64,000 nt of DNA from Methanococcoides vulcani. GTDB taxonomy: Archaea; Halobacteriota; Methanosarcinia; Methanosarcinales; Methanosarcinaceae. The notes beneath the pieces were generated by a model. It made no database searches, had not been told where the DNA came from, and was given only the letters and a program-made list of their open reading frames with translations. Made by a program: the position numbers and the translations under genes. The first letter of the stretch is position 1, and each line of letters opens with the position of its first letter. The stretch spans positions 443,468-507,467 of the forward strand of contig NZ_FOHQ01000001.1 in assembly GCF_900111645.1 (NCBI RefSeq). Direction: 5' to 3'. Below, piece after piece: positions 27,967-38,071 of this stretch.

Positions 27967-29360
27967 TATTGCACCCCATCCGTATTGTTTCCATCAACGG
28001 TGCTGTTGTTGTCTGTATTGTTTCCATCAACGGTGCTGTTGTTGTCTGTATTGTTTCCATCAACGGTGCTGTTGTTGTCTGTATTGTTTCCGTCATCGGC
28101 GGTGTCGTCATCTGCACCGTTTTCGTCATCGTCGCTCTCTTCAGTTTGCATTTCTACATCTTCACTTGCAAACTCCATCTCGACTGCTTCGTCACCTTCA
28201 CCGACCTGATATGTTCCTTCTCCTGAGAGTGAAGCACTTCCGGTTCCTTCTGCGAAGACTGTAAGATCTTCTCCACTTACCATGACGGTAAGCCTTGTTC
28301 CGTTAATGAGGGCGTCACCTGTGAAGTTATCATATACATAGGCACAGCATCCGTCTTCTGTCTCTTCATTCACGAGATCATATTCTGCTCCGGTGACATC
28401 AATTTCTGCATCCCCTGCAAGGTGCTTGATCACAAGCATTGCATCTGTTGCATTGATGGTGACGTTAAGCTGACCGGAAAGAACGATGGTGCCGTCACCC
28501 TTTGCATTGAGGGCACCCTCGCCTGTCATGCTTACATACCCATCTCTGGACTCCTTCATATCACCCAAGATCTCTTTAAGAACCTCGTTGGCGTCTTTGG
28601 TTTTATCGATTGCATCCTCAAGGTTTCCTTCTTCCAGTAGTGCCTTAGCTTCAGCTATCAGAGTGTTGTATTCATCGAGAAGTTCCTGGAGTTCAGCAGC
28701 TTCCTCTCCATCTTCCATTTGGTCGACTTCTTCTTGTAGACGTTCGGAAACATCATCGGATTTCTCAAGGTAATTTTCAAGTCCATCGTTCACTTTCTCT
28801 CTTGTGCTTTTTCTAATGTCCTTTATTGCATCTTTCCAGAGCTTCCTAATATCCTTCATCGCATCTGAGAGGTCCTTTCTTGTTTCAGCTTCCTCAACAT
28901 CTGTTCTGATATCTTCGAGTTCTGCGATGTACGCATTAATTGTAGCGTTTACTTCTGGCGTGTACTCAGCTTCATCTTTGATATTCTCAAGACGAAGTAC
29001 CATGTAGTCGATAGTGCCATTGAGGTAATCTTTAGATTCGTTGACCATTTGATCAGTTGTAAGTTGACCTCTTGCCTGATTTCTCTTTATCATCTGGAAC
29101 TCAGATGTCATCTTGTTGTAGTCGTTCTTGGCATCCTGAATATTTGTCCTGTCCTGTGTCCTTATTCTGTCCTGATCCTGTAGGCCTACCGTCTCACCGG
29201 TAGCATTCTTTTTCATCTGCCCGGGTGCATTCTCAAATCCATTTCCATTATCTGCAAGTGCTGTCATAGGAAGTAAGCTGACTACCATCAGCACAGCAGC
29301 AATAATTGCAAAACCTTTCATCGTTCCTCTCTTCATTCTGGATTCCTCCATTATTATCAA
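27966..29360 (-). CDS. Secreted coiled-coil surface protein with C-terminal Asn/Thr repeats
   Basis: 464 residues (start at 29360, or at MKRGTMKG near 29342). Signal peptide ending at ALA (VSLLPMTALADNGNGFENAPGQ). Then a charged helical region (about 55-275) with EADEL-type heptads, a small beta-rich domain (about 280-395) and an acidic DD-rich linker. The end is four copies of DGNNTDNNSTV, rich in N-glycosylation sequons. No anchor is visible, so attachment may run through the coupled lipoprotein. Probable cell-surface or exported matrix protein; no enzyme motif. Confidence 0.75.
   Translation of the reverse strand: MIIMEESRMKRGTMKGFAIIAAVLMVVSLLPMTALADNGNGFENAPGQMKKNATGETVGLQDQDRIRTQDRTNIQDAKNDYNKMTSEFQMIKRNQARGQLTTDQMVNESKDYLNGTIDYMVLRLENIKDEAEYTPEVNATINAYIAELEDIRTDVEEAETRKDLSDAMKDIRKLWKDAIKDIRKSTREKVNDGLENYLEKSDDVSERLQEEVDQMEDGEEAAELQELLDEYNTLIAEAKALLEEGNLEDAIDKTKDANEVLKEILGDMKESRDGYVSMTGEGALNAKGDGTIVLSGQLNVTINATDAMLVIKHLAGDAEIDVTGAEYDLVNEETEDGCCAYVYDNFTGDALINGTRLTVMVSGEDLTVFAEGTGSASLSGEGTYQVGEGDEAVEMEFASEDVEMQTEESDDDENGADDDTADDGNNTDNNSTVDGNNTDNNSTVDGNNTDNNSTVDGNNTDGVQ
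27984..28094 (-). repeat. 33-base tandem repeat in the surface protein gene
   Basis: Three identical 33-base units (27984-28016, 28017-28049, 28050-28082) plus a partial fourth. They encode DGNNTDNNSTV, each with two N-x-T/S sequons. Complete identity suggests recent slippage; length may vary between strains. Confidence 0.9.
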
Positions 29361-29692
29361 ATTAACTTACAAACCAATATTTGGTATCTTTAAATATAAG
29401 TTTACTTTATATATTATCTTTCAGATAATCACCACTTATAATTTGCAGGCACATTCAAGCATTATATTTGTAATAAAACGTGATGATGGTTTATTTACTA
29501 AAACTAAGCTTAAATAAGCTTTTTATTGTGAATTAATACTTTAAAGTCGGTTTTTCTACCGATTTTACTGTTGTTCCCATATCCGGTCCCCGGCGATATG
29601 CGCTCTGTATTGCGACCTTTAATGAAAATGATCTGAAAATAGGTTCGAGAACAACAATAAACTATATTAGTTGAGTCCGATATTGTTGGACT
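29361..29692. other. Divergent intergenic region
   Basis: 332 bases without a gene. Holds TATA-like AAATATAAG near the surface-protein start, a hairpin TCGGT-TTTTCT-ACCGA near 29548-29563, and a local GC-rich patch (29580-29612, CCGGTCCCCGGCG). Nothing else recognised. Confidence 0.4.
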
Positions 29693-30622
29693 GTGATGAT
29701 CAGAACCTTATTTGTTTTCAGCGTATGTATTTTAGCATGCCTCTTTTCAGCAGTTCCGGTAAGTGCCGAAGGAACAGCTACCATTCATGGTGCCATCTAT
29801 GAGTGGGATACTTTCCAGCTGATGGAGAATGTGATCATTGAAGTGAACACCACGCCGCCACAGTCCATAGTGGCGAAATATGGTGTGTATTCCATGAACC
29901 TGGCACCGGGTGAATACATGATAACAGCAAGTTATTATGAGAACAACACGCTCACAGCTTCTACGCAGGAGACTATAACCATCAACGATGATGGCGATTA
30001 TATTATAGACCTGATCCTTCTTCCTTCATATGATAGTGATCTTACCGAAGACTCTGATCTTTTGAACATTACCACTTCATTGGAAGCTGATTCAGAAGCA
30101 ATTGAAAATGGAGCAGATGATAGTACACTATACTATGTTGCAGGTCTTATTATTCTTTTAATGGCCGGAACCGGTCTTTACCTGTTCTCAAAGAAGAACG
30201 GAAAGAATGAGGCGGATGAAGGGGGGCAAATTCCTCCTGTGGCTGATGATGTGGCAAAACTGGCAGATATGGAAACTAAAGTTGAACCCCCAGTAGTTGT
30301 ATCAGATGAAACTGATGAAACAGAAGAATCGGAAGGTGCAGAAGGATCGAAACCGGAAGTTTCTGAAGTTTCCGATATGCCTGAAGCACCTAAAGTTTCT
30401 GAAGTGGAGGGGAAGGTCCCATTGCCTTCGGACCTGCAGGAAGTTCTTGATATTATACGTTCGAGTGGTGGTCGGATCACCCAGAAGGACCTGCGTGCAA
30501 AACTGAGCTATTCTGAAGCAAAGGTAAGCCTGATCGTTTCAGACCTTGAGAACCGGGGACTTGTGGAGAAGTTCAAGAAGGGAAGAGGTAATATTATTAT
30601 AATTCCTGATGATCATAGGTGA
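29693..30622 (+). CDS. Membrane-bound one-component regulator (extracellular beta domain, cytoplasmic winged helix)
   Basis: 309 residues. A signal or first membrane segment (LFVFSVCILACLFSAVPVSA) is followed by an extracellular carboxypeptidase-regulatory-like beta sandwich (about 27-110: TIHGAIYEWDTFQL...YSMNLAPGEYMITASYY). A membrane helix lies near 143-164 (YVAGLIILLMAGTGLYLF). Then comes an acidic Glu/Pro/Val linker and a C-terminal winged helix (LQEVLDIIRSSGGRITQKDL...SDLENRGLVEKFKKGRGNIII), which resembles MarR/HTH domains that bind DNA. It would carry a surface signal directly to DNA. Start GTG/ATG near 29693; upstream TATA-like TATATTAG. Confidence 0.78.
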   Translation: MMIRTLFVFSVCILACLFSAVPVSAEGTATIHGAIYEWDTFQLMENVIIEVNTTPPQSIVAKYGVYSMNLAPGEYMITASYYENNTLTASTQETITINDDGDYIIDLILLPSYDSDLTEDSDLLNITTSLEADSEAIENGADDSTLYYVAGLIILLMAGTGLYLFSKKNGKNEADEGGQIPPVADDVAKLADMETKVEPPVVVSDETDETEESEGAEGSKPEVSEVSDMPEAPKVSEVEGKVPLPSDLQEVLDIIRSSGGRITQKDLRAKLSYSEAKVSLIVSDLENRGLVEKFKKGRGNIIIIPDDHR

Positions 30623-30745
30623 TAACGGACATAAGTTCCTTTGATCATTATCAGAATGTTTCCCTGAACACTTCTTTCTACGATTCTAAAGCTAGGGTCC
30701 TTTCTTATCAATACATTTATATGAGAAATAACTAAGAGGGAACAC

Positions 30746-31252
30746 ATGAGAGTTTCAATGGATATCGAACTAAAAGATGCTCCCGGACAGTTGCTTCTGG
30801 CTCTGAATCCGATCTCCGAGCTAAAAGGTAACCTGAAGTCCATCGTACACCACCATGAAGAACGAACACCAAGAAGTACTATTCCTGTTCAGCTTGTGTT
30901 CGAGGTGGAACCTGAGAACCTCGATCTTATTATTTCACGTCTTGAAGAGAACGGTATCGGTGTTGCCAGGGTAGATGAAAAGCGCTTTATGGAACATGGT
31001 GCGGTAATCCTGATAGGTCACATTGTACATACTGACATACAGGACACGATCGATACTATTGACAAGACCGGCTTTGCAGAAGTTGTGGATATTTGCCTTT
31101 CAATGCCTCACATCGATAAGCGCTCATCTGCTTCTCTGAAGATAGATGCTGTTGGCAGGAAAGAGCTTCATGAGGCAATGGCTGTCTTAAAGGAAGTAGC
31201 AGAAAAGAAAGACCTTCTGGTCATAGAGCCGATAGAGGCTGAAGTTGCATAA
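30746..31252 (+). CDS. ACT-domain amino-acid-binding protein
   Basis: 168 residues. The first half is an ACT domain ([20 protein letters not shown]...), the second a ferredoxin-like partner ([25 protein letters not shown]). It precedes homoserine dehydrogenase, with the stop 13 bases before that gene's likely ATG. The partnership of a separate ACT protein with homoserine dehydrogenase is common in methanogens and suggests that it gives feedback control by threonine or a related amino acid; the ligand is inferred. A TATA-like TACATTTATA lies near 30711. Confidence 0.85.
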   Translation: MRVSMDIELKDAPGQLLLALNPISELKGNLKSIVHHHEERTPRSTIPVQLVFEVEPENLDLIISRLEENGIGVARVDEKRFMEHGAVILIGHIVHTDIQDTIDTIDKTGFAEVVDICLSMPHIDKRSSASLKIDAVGRKELHEAMAVLKEVAEKKDLLVIEPIEAEVA

Positions 31253-31265
31253 AGGTGATATTTCA

Positions 31266-32261
31266 ATGAGAAAAGTACGCGCATCCATTATTGGATTTGG
31301 TTCAGTGGGACGGGGTGTTGCAGAGGTCATACTGCAAAAGGATGATGAACTGAAGTCTCTTGGTATCGATCTTGATGTGGTGGCAATAGCCGATTCAAGG
31401 GGAGCCGAGATCAACACCGAAGGTATTGATCTTAATGCTTCTCTTGCAAGGAAAAGCGAAACCGGTACTGTGGCCATTGAAGACCTCACCGGTGAATACG
31501 TCATCAGGAACGTCGATCATGATCTTGTCATCGAGACGACACCTACTGATATTGAGACCGGTGGTACCGGACTGGTCAATATGCTTGCAGCTTTTGAGAA
31601 TGGCAGAGATGTCGTAACCTCTAACAAAGGCCCTCTTACACTAAAATATCAGGAGCTTATGAAGGCTGCCAGTGAAGCAGACTGCAAGTTCATGTTCGAG
31701 GCTACCGTAGGCGGTGCAATGCCTATCATCAATCTTGTAAAAGGCACACTTGCCGGTAACGAGATCATGAGCATTGAAGGAATCCTTAATGGTACCTGCA
31801 ATTACATACTGACACGTATGATGGAGGAAAAAGCATCATATGAGCAGATGCTTGCTGAATCCAAGGAATTGGGTATTGCTGAGACCGATCCTACCTACGA
31901 CGTAGAGGGCATTGATGCCGCCTGCAAGCTGGTAATTCTTTCAAATTCCATCTTCGGGCAGAATGCCACTTTCCAGGATGTCGAGGTCACTGGTATTACC
32001 AAGATCACACCTGAATCACTTGCTCTTGCGTATGACGAGGGCTACGTGATCAAGCTCATTGGAGAGGTCAGGAAGGATCGCCTCCGGGTGTCGCCACGTC
32101 TTGTACCGGCTTCCCATCCACTGGCAGTTGGTGGGACACTTAATGTTGCATCAGTACGCACCGATCTTGCAGGCACTGTCACGGTTGCCGGAAGGGGTGC
32201 AGGTTCAATTGAAACTGCAAGTGCGATACTGGGTGACGTCATATCCATTTACAGGGAATAA
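31266..32261 (+). CDS. hom: Homoserine dehydrogenase
   Basis: About 331 residues from ATG at 31266 ([18 protein letters not shown]), chosen because AAAGGTGAT lies just upstream; an in-frame ATG at 31245 overlaps the ACT gene. It reduces aspartate semialdehyde to homoserine on the way to threonine and methionine. The NAD(P) site GFGSVGRG is near residues 10-17; the substrate block [15 protein letters not shown] and the catalytic Lys region [11 protein letters not shown] are present. The C-terminal ACT domain of longer versions is lacking and is instead supplied by the gene just upstream. Confidence 0.95.
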   Translation: MRKVRASIIGFGSVGRGVAEVILQKDDELKSLGIDLDVVAIADSRGAEINTEGIDLNASLARKSETGTVAIEDLTGEYVIRNVDHDLVIETTPTDIETGGTGLVNMLAAFENGRDVVTSNKGPLTLKYQELMKAASEADCKFMFEATVGGAMPIINLVKGTLAGNEIMSIEGILNGTCNYILTRMMEEKASYEQMLAESKELGIAETDPTYDVEGIDAACKLVILSNSIFGQNATFQDVEVTGITKITPESLALAYDEGYVIKLIGEVRKDRLRVSPRLVPASHPLAVGGTLNVASVRTDLAGTVTVAGRGAGSIETASAILGDVISIYRE

Positions 32262-32312
32262 GATCTCTCTTTCCATGCCGCTATTGGAGAATATTTACAG
32301 GAAGTTATCTGC

Positions 32313-33998
32313 ATGACCGATTTCAAAGAATTCGCTGACGTATGTAAAAAAATAGAACATACTGCAGGCTCACTGGATATGACGGACATCGTCTCTGAGA
32401 TGTTACATTCAGTTTCCAGTGAAGAACTTCCGGTTGTTGTCCATTTTGTTATGGGCGATGTTTTCCCTGCATGGAGCACCGAACAGCTTGGAGTTGGTCC
32501 GAGTCTTCTTTACACAGCTCTTTCCAGATCGTCAGGTCTCTCGCAGAAAGAGATAGAGAACCTCGTGCGAAATACAGGTGATATCGGAGAGACCGCTATT
32601 GCAGCATTGAAAAAGGAAACCAGGAACCAGGCAACATTCTCTTCCTTTATGGATGATACTCCATCGCTTTCCATTATGGAAGTGTTTGAGAGGTTCAACA
32701 ACATCTCCAGGACGACAGGCAAAGGTTCACAGACAACCAAGATAAAGAACCTGCAGTATCTTTTTAATTCAGCAACGCCGGAGGAAGCCCGCTATCTTGC
32801 GAGGCTGGCAATAGAAGATCTTCGAATTGGGGTAGGTGAAGGTATCGTAAGGGATGCCATTTCCAAAGCATTCGAGGTGCCTGTGGGGGATATTGAACGT
32901 AGCTTTATGCTAACGAATGATCTCGGCCTTGTGGCAATTGCTGCAAAAGAAGGTGGCTTGGAGGCAGTTTCAAAGCTTGGTATGGAACTGAACCGCCCGA
33001 TTAAGATGATGCTGGCACAGGTCACGCCAAGTATTGAAACTGCTATTAATGATCTTGGTGTTGTGGCTGTCGAGTGGAAGTTCGATGGTGCCAGGGTGCA
33101 GATACACAAGGATGGGGATAACATCAATATCTTCTCAAGACGCCTTGAGAACGTAACAGGTTCCCTTCCCGATATCGTTGAAGCCGTGAAAGAAAACGTA
33201 AAGGCAGATTCTGCAATTATTGAGGGTGAGGCCGTTGCTGTTGATGAGCATGGTAACCCGCGTGCATTCCAGGATATACTCAAGCGTTTCAGGAGGAAGT
33301 ATGATGTTGAAACTACCGTGCGAGAGATACCACTTATATTGAATCTTTTTGATATTCTCTATCTTAATGGTGAAGTTTTGATAGACACACCACTTACTGA
33401 CAGGAGAACCGTTTTGGTTGATTGTGTGGAGAACACCTCTCGCATCAAAGTTGATATTCAGGTACTTACCGATGATCCAGAAAAGGTGAACGAGATATAC
33501 TCTGAAGCACTGGCCGCAGGTCATGAAGGTGTCATGCTCAAGAATCCGAATGCATCATATTCACCCGGCAAAAGGGGTAAGAACTGGTTGAAGAAGAAAC
33601 CTCTCATGGAAACCCTCGACCTTGTGGTCATTGGTGCAGAATGGGGTTATGGAAGGCGTGCAAACCTTATTGGTTCCTATGCACTGGCATGTTTTGATCC
33701 GGATGCAGGTACTTTCCTTCCAATAGGAAAGGTAGCTACCGGTTTTTCAGATGAACAACTTGCAGAACTTACAGAGCTTCTGTCCGATCAGATCGTTGTT
33801 GAATCCGGAAGAGAGATCGAGCTAAAACCCGAGGTAGTGTTCGAGGTCGCCTTCGAGGAGATCCAGAAAAGCACGAATTATAAATCCGGATATGCACTCA
33901 GGTTCCCAAGACTTGTGAATGTCAGGGAAGATAAATCCCCTGAAGAAGCCGAGACCCTTGAGCGTATCGAGAGTATCTACCTTGCTCAAAGGACTTGA
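32313..33998 (+). CDS. lig: ATP-dependent DNA ligase
   Basis: 561 residues, the normal archaeal length. Seals nicks at Okazaki junctions. The catalytic Lys is in [12 protein letters not shown] (about residue 252). Other nucleotidyltransferase motifs: [33 protein letters not shown] and WLKKKP. The N-terminal DNA-binding domain and the C-terminal OB fold are complete. It follows homoserine dehydrogenase by 51 bases on the same strand. Confidence 0.97.
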   Translation: MTDFKEFADVCKKIEHTAGSLDMTDIVSEMLHSVSSEELPVVVHFVMGDVFPAWSTEQLGVGPSLLYTALSRSSGLSQKEIENLVRNTGDIGETAIAALKKETRNQATFSSFMDDTPSLSIMEVFERFNNISRTTGKGSQTTKIKNLQYLFNSATPEEARYLARLAIEDLRIGVGEGIVRDAISKAFEVPVGDIERSFMLTNDLGLVAIAAKEGGLEAVSKLGMELNRPIKMMLAQVTPSIETAINDLGVVAVEWKFDGARVQIHKDGDNINIFSRRLENVTGSLPDIVEAVKENVKADSAIIEGEAVAVDEHGNPRAFQDILKRFRRKYDVETTVREIPLILNLFDILYLNGEVLIDTPLTDRRTVLVDCVENTSRIKVDIQVLTDDPEKVNEIYSEALAAGHEGVMLKNPNASYSPGKRGKNWLKKKPLMETLDLVVIGAEWGYGRRANLIGSYALACFDPDAGTFLPIGKVATGFSDEQLAELTELLSDQIVVESGREIELKPEVVFEVAFEEIQKSTNYKSGYALRFPRLVNVREDKSPEEAETLERIESIYLAQRT

Positions 33999-34064
33999 TC
34001 TTAATTTAACTAAATTTAATCAAATCAATTTATTTCTTAATTAAAAAATTAAAATTAATAAAGA

Positions 34065-35309
34065 TCAACGGCCGAGCTCTGCATGAGCTCTTGCCAGATG
34101 TCCGGCAGCCTGTGCTCCTATCAGTGATATCTCACCTGCAAGGACTGCTGCTGCTACTATTTCTGCCAGTTTCTTTGAGTTCTCACCCGGAACCTTGCCG
34201 GCACCTGCAACTCCCAGCAGGTTCAGACAATCTCTCTGGGTGCCGATACTTGTTCCCCCTCCCACTGTACCCACCTGCACTGATGGCATGGTAACTGCAC
34301 AATAGAGGTCTCCATATTCATTCACTTCCATTGTTGTGATGGCGGTACTGCCTTCCACAACGTGAGCTGCATCCTGTCCGCATGCAATGTATAGTGCTGC
34401 CACGATGTTGGCCGCATGTGCATTGAACCCAAGTGCTCCTGCTCTTGCAGAACCAAGGAGGTTCTTCCTGTAGTTTACCTCTTCCATCATCTCTGGAGTG
34501 GTCTTCAGTTTCTTCTTGACAAGTTCTTTTGGAATTGTTACATCCGCTGCAACTGTCTTTCCTCTGCCAAGTATATTATTGATGGCTGCAGGTTTCTTGT
34601 CAGTGCACATGTTCCCTGAAAGGGATATGGGATAAGCTCCGAACTCATCGGAGATGAGGTTGAGTATTGCATCGGTGGCAATGGTGACCATGTTCATTCC
34701 CATTGCATCCTTTGTGTCATAGGCGAACCTTAAGAAAACGGTGTTTCCTGTAACGTATGGTTCAACGCTGAGAAGTTCGCCGAAGCGTGTTGTTCCACTG
34801 GCCTTTTCCTTCATCTGTTCAAAGGTCTCAGGCCTTCTTACCCAGTCAACGAATTTTCTTGAGTGTGCAACATTATCCATTTTGAAAACAGGTGCACGTG
34901 TCATCTGGTCCTGGAAGATCCTGACATTGGCACCACCGGATGCTGTAATGGCAGAGCATCCGCGGTTGGTACTTGCAACAAGGGCTCCTTCGGTCGTGGC
35001 AAGTGGAAGCATGAATTCATCGTTAGCATATTCGCCGTTCACTTTGATGGCGCCTGCAATTCCAAGAGGGATCTGTATAGCACCTATCATATTTTCGATA
35101 TTGCGCTTTGTAACTGATTCGGCATCAATTGTATAGTTCTGAATATGTTCGAATTGGACACCTTCCATCTTCTCGATCGCACATTTCCTCAACCTGATCG
35201 CAGTGTCTTTATCCGTGTATGCATCGATCTTCCTTAGAGGGATCTCTCCTGATACGACCTTCTCAATCAATTCCTCTTCGTTAAATGTGGGTTCGGTGTT
35301 TGATGCCAT
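34065..35309 (-). CDS. hmgA: 3-hydroxy-3-methylglutaryl-CoA reductase
   Basis: 414 residues, class I type as in most archaea. It reduces HMG-CoA to mevalonate with NADPH for isoprenoid ether lipids. Conserved parts: ENMIGAIQIPLGIAG (71-85), LATTEGALVASTNRGC with the catalytic Glu, DAMGMNMVT near 206-214, the catalytic Lys/Asp segment GNMCTDKKPAAIN, and GGGTSIGTQRDCL near 355-367. The His near the C-terminus (AAGHLARAHAE) is the general acid. Monocistronic, convergent with ligase. Confidence 0.97.
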   Translation of the reverse strand: MASNTEPTFNEEELIEKVVSGEIPLRKIDAYTDKDTAIRLRKCAIEKMEGVQFEHIQNYTIDAESVTKRNIENMIGAIQIPLGIAGAIKVNGEYANDEFMLPLATTEGALVASTNRGCSAITASGGANVRIFQDQMTRAPVFKMDNVAHSRKFVDWVRRPETFEQMKEKASGTTRFGELLSVEPYVTGNTVFLRFAYDTKDAMGMNMVTIATDAILNLISDEFGAYPISLSGNMCTDKKPAAINNILGRGKTVAADVTIPKELVKKKLKTTPEMMEEVNYRKNLLGSARAGALGFNAHAANIVAALYIACGQDAAHVVEGSTAITTMEVNEYGDLYCAVTMPSVQVGTVGGGTSIGTQRDCLNLLGVAGAGKVPGENSKKLAEIVAAAVLAGEISLIGAQAAGHLARAHAELGR

Positions 35310-35751
35310 GATATTCCCCTGTTGTATGATGTTAGATGGTTAATGTCAGATGATCTCAGAATGAATAACTTTTCCGTGGTCCGATAAAAATATGTTCAAC
35401 TTATTCCTGTTATTGGTCGCTGATTATAGTATTTGATGATATTTATAGGTTCATATTCGATAAATCAGTATCAAGCAACTTATTTATCAATTTTCTATTT
35501 TTTTGTAGATTGGTTGAAAAGCTTCCAGTAGCCATTATGATGATGATTACTATTAACTTGAGTGCAGATAAGTTTAAATATGAAACTGCTAATGTTTTTA
35601 AGGAAGCCATATCTCTGGTATGGGTTCACAAGAGAGGGATGAAACAGACCGTTCATCGGCGGTTTGGTTGGTGTCATTCAAGGTTTAATTGCACTTGTCT
35701 GTGAGATCTTTATAGAGGATTCTGGACATGTGGTTACATAGGTGGTATTGA
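35310..35751. promoter_or_regulatory. Upstream region of hmgA and of the following hypothetical gene
   Basis: 440 bases, AT-rich in its left half. For hmgA a TATA-like stretch on the minus strand lies around 35386-35393. For the plus-strand gene at 35752 a TTTAAATAT box lies near 35573 and AGGTGGT lies just before the start. A 64-codon frame at 35510-35704 has no protein character I trust. Confidence 0.4.
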
Positions 35752-36318
35752 ATGATTAATTCGAACAGTCTTATAGGGGATCATGTTGCCAGGTTAGACT
35801 CCGGCTCTAAAGAGGAGTTCAATAAATGGCGCAAGGAATGGATCGTTGAAAATGCGAAGTCTAGGCAGTTAGAAGTCTATCAGGAGATGACTGACCACAA
35901 TAATACCAATGGTTTTTGGGCCTGGTATCTTGAAAAGCATAATGATCTGACCCGTAGGTATAATAATCTTTATTCTGATATAACTGCAAAGGACTGCAGG
36001 GAACTGGAACTTAGTGATTCCAATGGTTCAGGTTTCAGCATCTATCCCGGATATGGCGACCTTGACAGGATCAGACAGGATTTCATCAAACATGACAACG
36101 AGGCAATCGAACGCATAACCTCAAGCCTGAGCAAGATCGGTCTGGAAAGAGAGGCTCAAAAACTTGCTTCGACGGAACCAATGGATAAAAAGACCATTCA
36201 CACTCTTGACAGGTTCTTTGACTCATTGCATGAAAATGAATTCAATGATTTTCAGATAATTGATTTTTATCTGTCACTTTCTCCTGAAGAACGGATTTCT
36301 CTTGGATGTAAACCATAA
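35752..36318 (+). CDS. Hypothetical cytoplasmic protein
   Basis: 188 residues, charged, mostly helical, no signal peptide or membrane segment. An N-terminal basic/Trp-rich part (FNKWRKEWIVENAKSRQLEVYQ) is followed by FWAWYLEKHNDL and a C-terminal helical part. AGGTGGT precedes the ATG. No family recognised; neighbours hmgA and trpB2 give no clear hint. Confidence 0.6.
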   Translation: MINSNSLIGDHVARLDSGSKEEFNKWRKEWIVENAKSRQLEVYQEMTDHNNTNGFWAWYLEKHNDLTRRYNNLYSDITAKDCRELELSDSNGSGFSIYPGYGDLDRIRQDFIKHDNEAIERITSSLSKIGLEREAQKLASTEPMDKKTIHTLDRFFDSLHENEFNDFQIIDFYLSLSPEERISLGCKP

Positions 36319-36571
36319 TATCCAACCACATATCCAACCATGAATCATGACGACAGTATCATGATGCGGTTTCAGATAGATAACTTCAGGTAAACAATTT
36401 ACTTTTTCTTACTGTTTCGGCTAATGCCTCTTGTGCTATCTTTCCTGGGGTATTTTTTAGATCTCCAGCAGGCGACTTTTGGAATATCTGATCATTTTAG
36501 AACACAACATCTATATATCATAATTTAATCTACGTCATAGTACTTATTTGTGCATTATATGAGGAATATCT

Positions 36572-37876
36572 ATGGAACAGACTAAGATCCTACTTGATGA
36601 GAACGAGATGCCAAAAAAATGGTATAATATCCTTCCGGATATGCCCACCCCGTTGGCTCCTCCACTTAATCCTGCAAATAATGAGCCACTGGCACCAGAG
36701 GACCTTGCTCCTCTTTTCCCGATGGAGCTCATCAAACAGGAAATGAGCAGTGAGAGATATATTGATATCCCTGATGAGGTTCTCGAGATCTACAAGCTCT
36801 GGAGACCTGCTCCTCTGTTCCGTGCACACAGGCTTGAAAAAATGCTTGACACTCCTGCAAAGATCTACTACAAATATGAAGGGGTCAGTCCTGCAGGCAG
36901 TCACAAACCAAATACTTCTGTGGCACAGGCTTACTATAATATGAAAGAAGGCACAGAGAGGATAACCACCGAGACCGGAGCTGGTCAGTGGGGCAGTGCA
37001 CTTTCACTTAGCTGTAATTATTTTGATATCGAATGTAAGGTCTATATGGTACGTTCAAGCTTCGAGCAGAAACCATACCGTAAATCCCTTATCAATCTCT
37101 GGGGTGCAAAGGTCGTACCTTCACCAAGCCCTGATACAGAGTTCGGACGTCACATGCTTGAGAAATATCCGGACACATCAGGCAGTCTTGGTATCGCTAT
37201 CGGAGAGGCTGTAGAGGATGCTGTGAAGCACGATAATACCAAATATGCTCTTGGCAGTGTGCTCAACCACGTCATGTTACATCAGACAGTTATAGGCCTT
37301 GAAGCCCAGAAGCAGCTCGATAAGGTAGAGGAATATCCTGATATCGTTATCGGTTGCTGTGGTGGCGGAAGTAACCTTGCAGGCATCAGCCTTCCATACA
37401 TGAAGGATAAGATCGAAGGAACCCATGATCCACGTATCATCGCTGTCGAGCCTTCTGCCTGTCCGACCCTTTGTGACGGCAAGTTCCAGTATGACTATGG
37501 TGACATGGCAAAACTGACCCCACTCCTTAAGATGTATTCACTCGGATATGATTTCATGCCACCTGCCATCCATGCAGGCGGTCTGAGATACCACGGCTGC
37601 TCACCGATAATCAGCCAGTTGACCGCAGATAAACTTATGGAAGCTACCACCTATCATCAGGTAGAGGTATTCGAAGCAGGCGTTATGTTCGCCCGCAGTG
37701 AAGGTATTCCACCTGCACCAGAGTCCACCCACGCTATCAAATGCGCTATCGATGAGGCTCTCAAGTGCAAGCAGACCGGAGAAGAGAAGACCATTCTGTT
37801 CTGCCTTAGCGGACACGGTCACTTCGATATGTACTCTTACGACAAGTATTTCAGTGGTGAACTAAGCAACGAATGA
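36572..37876 (+). CDS. trpB2: Tryptophan synthase beta-like protein, TrpB2 type
   Basis: 434 residues. TrpB2 enzymes are longer than TrpB1 (about 400), carry an N-terminal extension as here ([18 protein letters not shown]), and generally do not pair with TrpA. They make tryptophan from indole and serine or phosphoserine. The PLP lysine is in GSHKPNTS (about residue 112); the phosphate loop is CCGGGSN near 264-270. No trpA or other trp gene lies nearby, which fits a salvage or alternative role. Confidence 0.93.
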   Translation: MEQTKILLDENEMPKKWYNILPDMPTPLAPPLNPANNEPLAPEDLAPLFPMELIKQEMSSERYIDIPDEVLEIYKLWRPAPLFRAHRLEKMLDTPAKIYYKYEGVSPAGSHKPNTSVAQAYYNMKEGTERITTETGAGQWGSALSLSCNYFDIECKVYMVRSSFEQKPYRKSLINLWGAKVVPSPSPDTEFGRHMLEKYPDTSGSLGIAIGEAVEDAVKHDNTKYALGSVLNHVMLHQTVIGLEAQKQLDKVEEYPDIVIGCCGGGSNLAGISLPYMKDKIEGTHDPRIIAVEPSACPTLCDGKFQYDYGDMAKLTPLLKMYSLGYDFMPPAIHAGGLRYHGCSPIISQLTADKLMEATTYHQVEVFEAGVMFARSEGIPPAPESTHAIKCAIDEALKCKQTGEEKTILFCLSGHGHFDMYSYDKYFSGELSNE

Positions 37877-37886
37877 TCCGGGAAAG

Positions 37887-37922
37887 CGGCTTAACAGCCG
37901 TGTTCCTTTACTTTCTTTTTTA
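37887..37922 (+). terminator. Terminator candidate after trpB2
   Basis: Stem CGGCT (37887-37891) / AGCCG (37896-37900) with loop TAAC, followed by a T-rich stretch up to about 37922. Confidence 0.5.
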
Positions 37923-38071
37923 TTTTACTCGATCCTGCTTTTTTTATTTACTTTATGTTTCTCATATCGGTTTATAATTGCCAAAATTCTTGATTTTGAT
38001 TGATTTTCTTTATCCACCACAACATCATAACAAAAACATTAAGTATTCATAAATTCTTCAATAGTATTGCA

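Noticed and set aside
35510-35704. 64-codon frame upstream of the hypothetical gene at 35752
   Set aside because: No ribosome site, odd composition (Met, His, Cys, Trp scattered) and no domain; it covers a promoter-like region.
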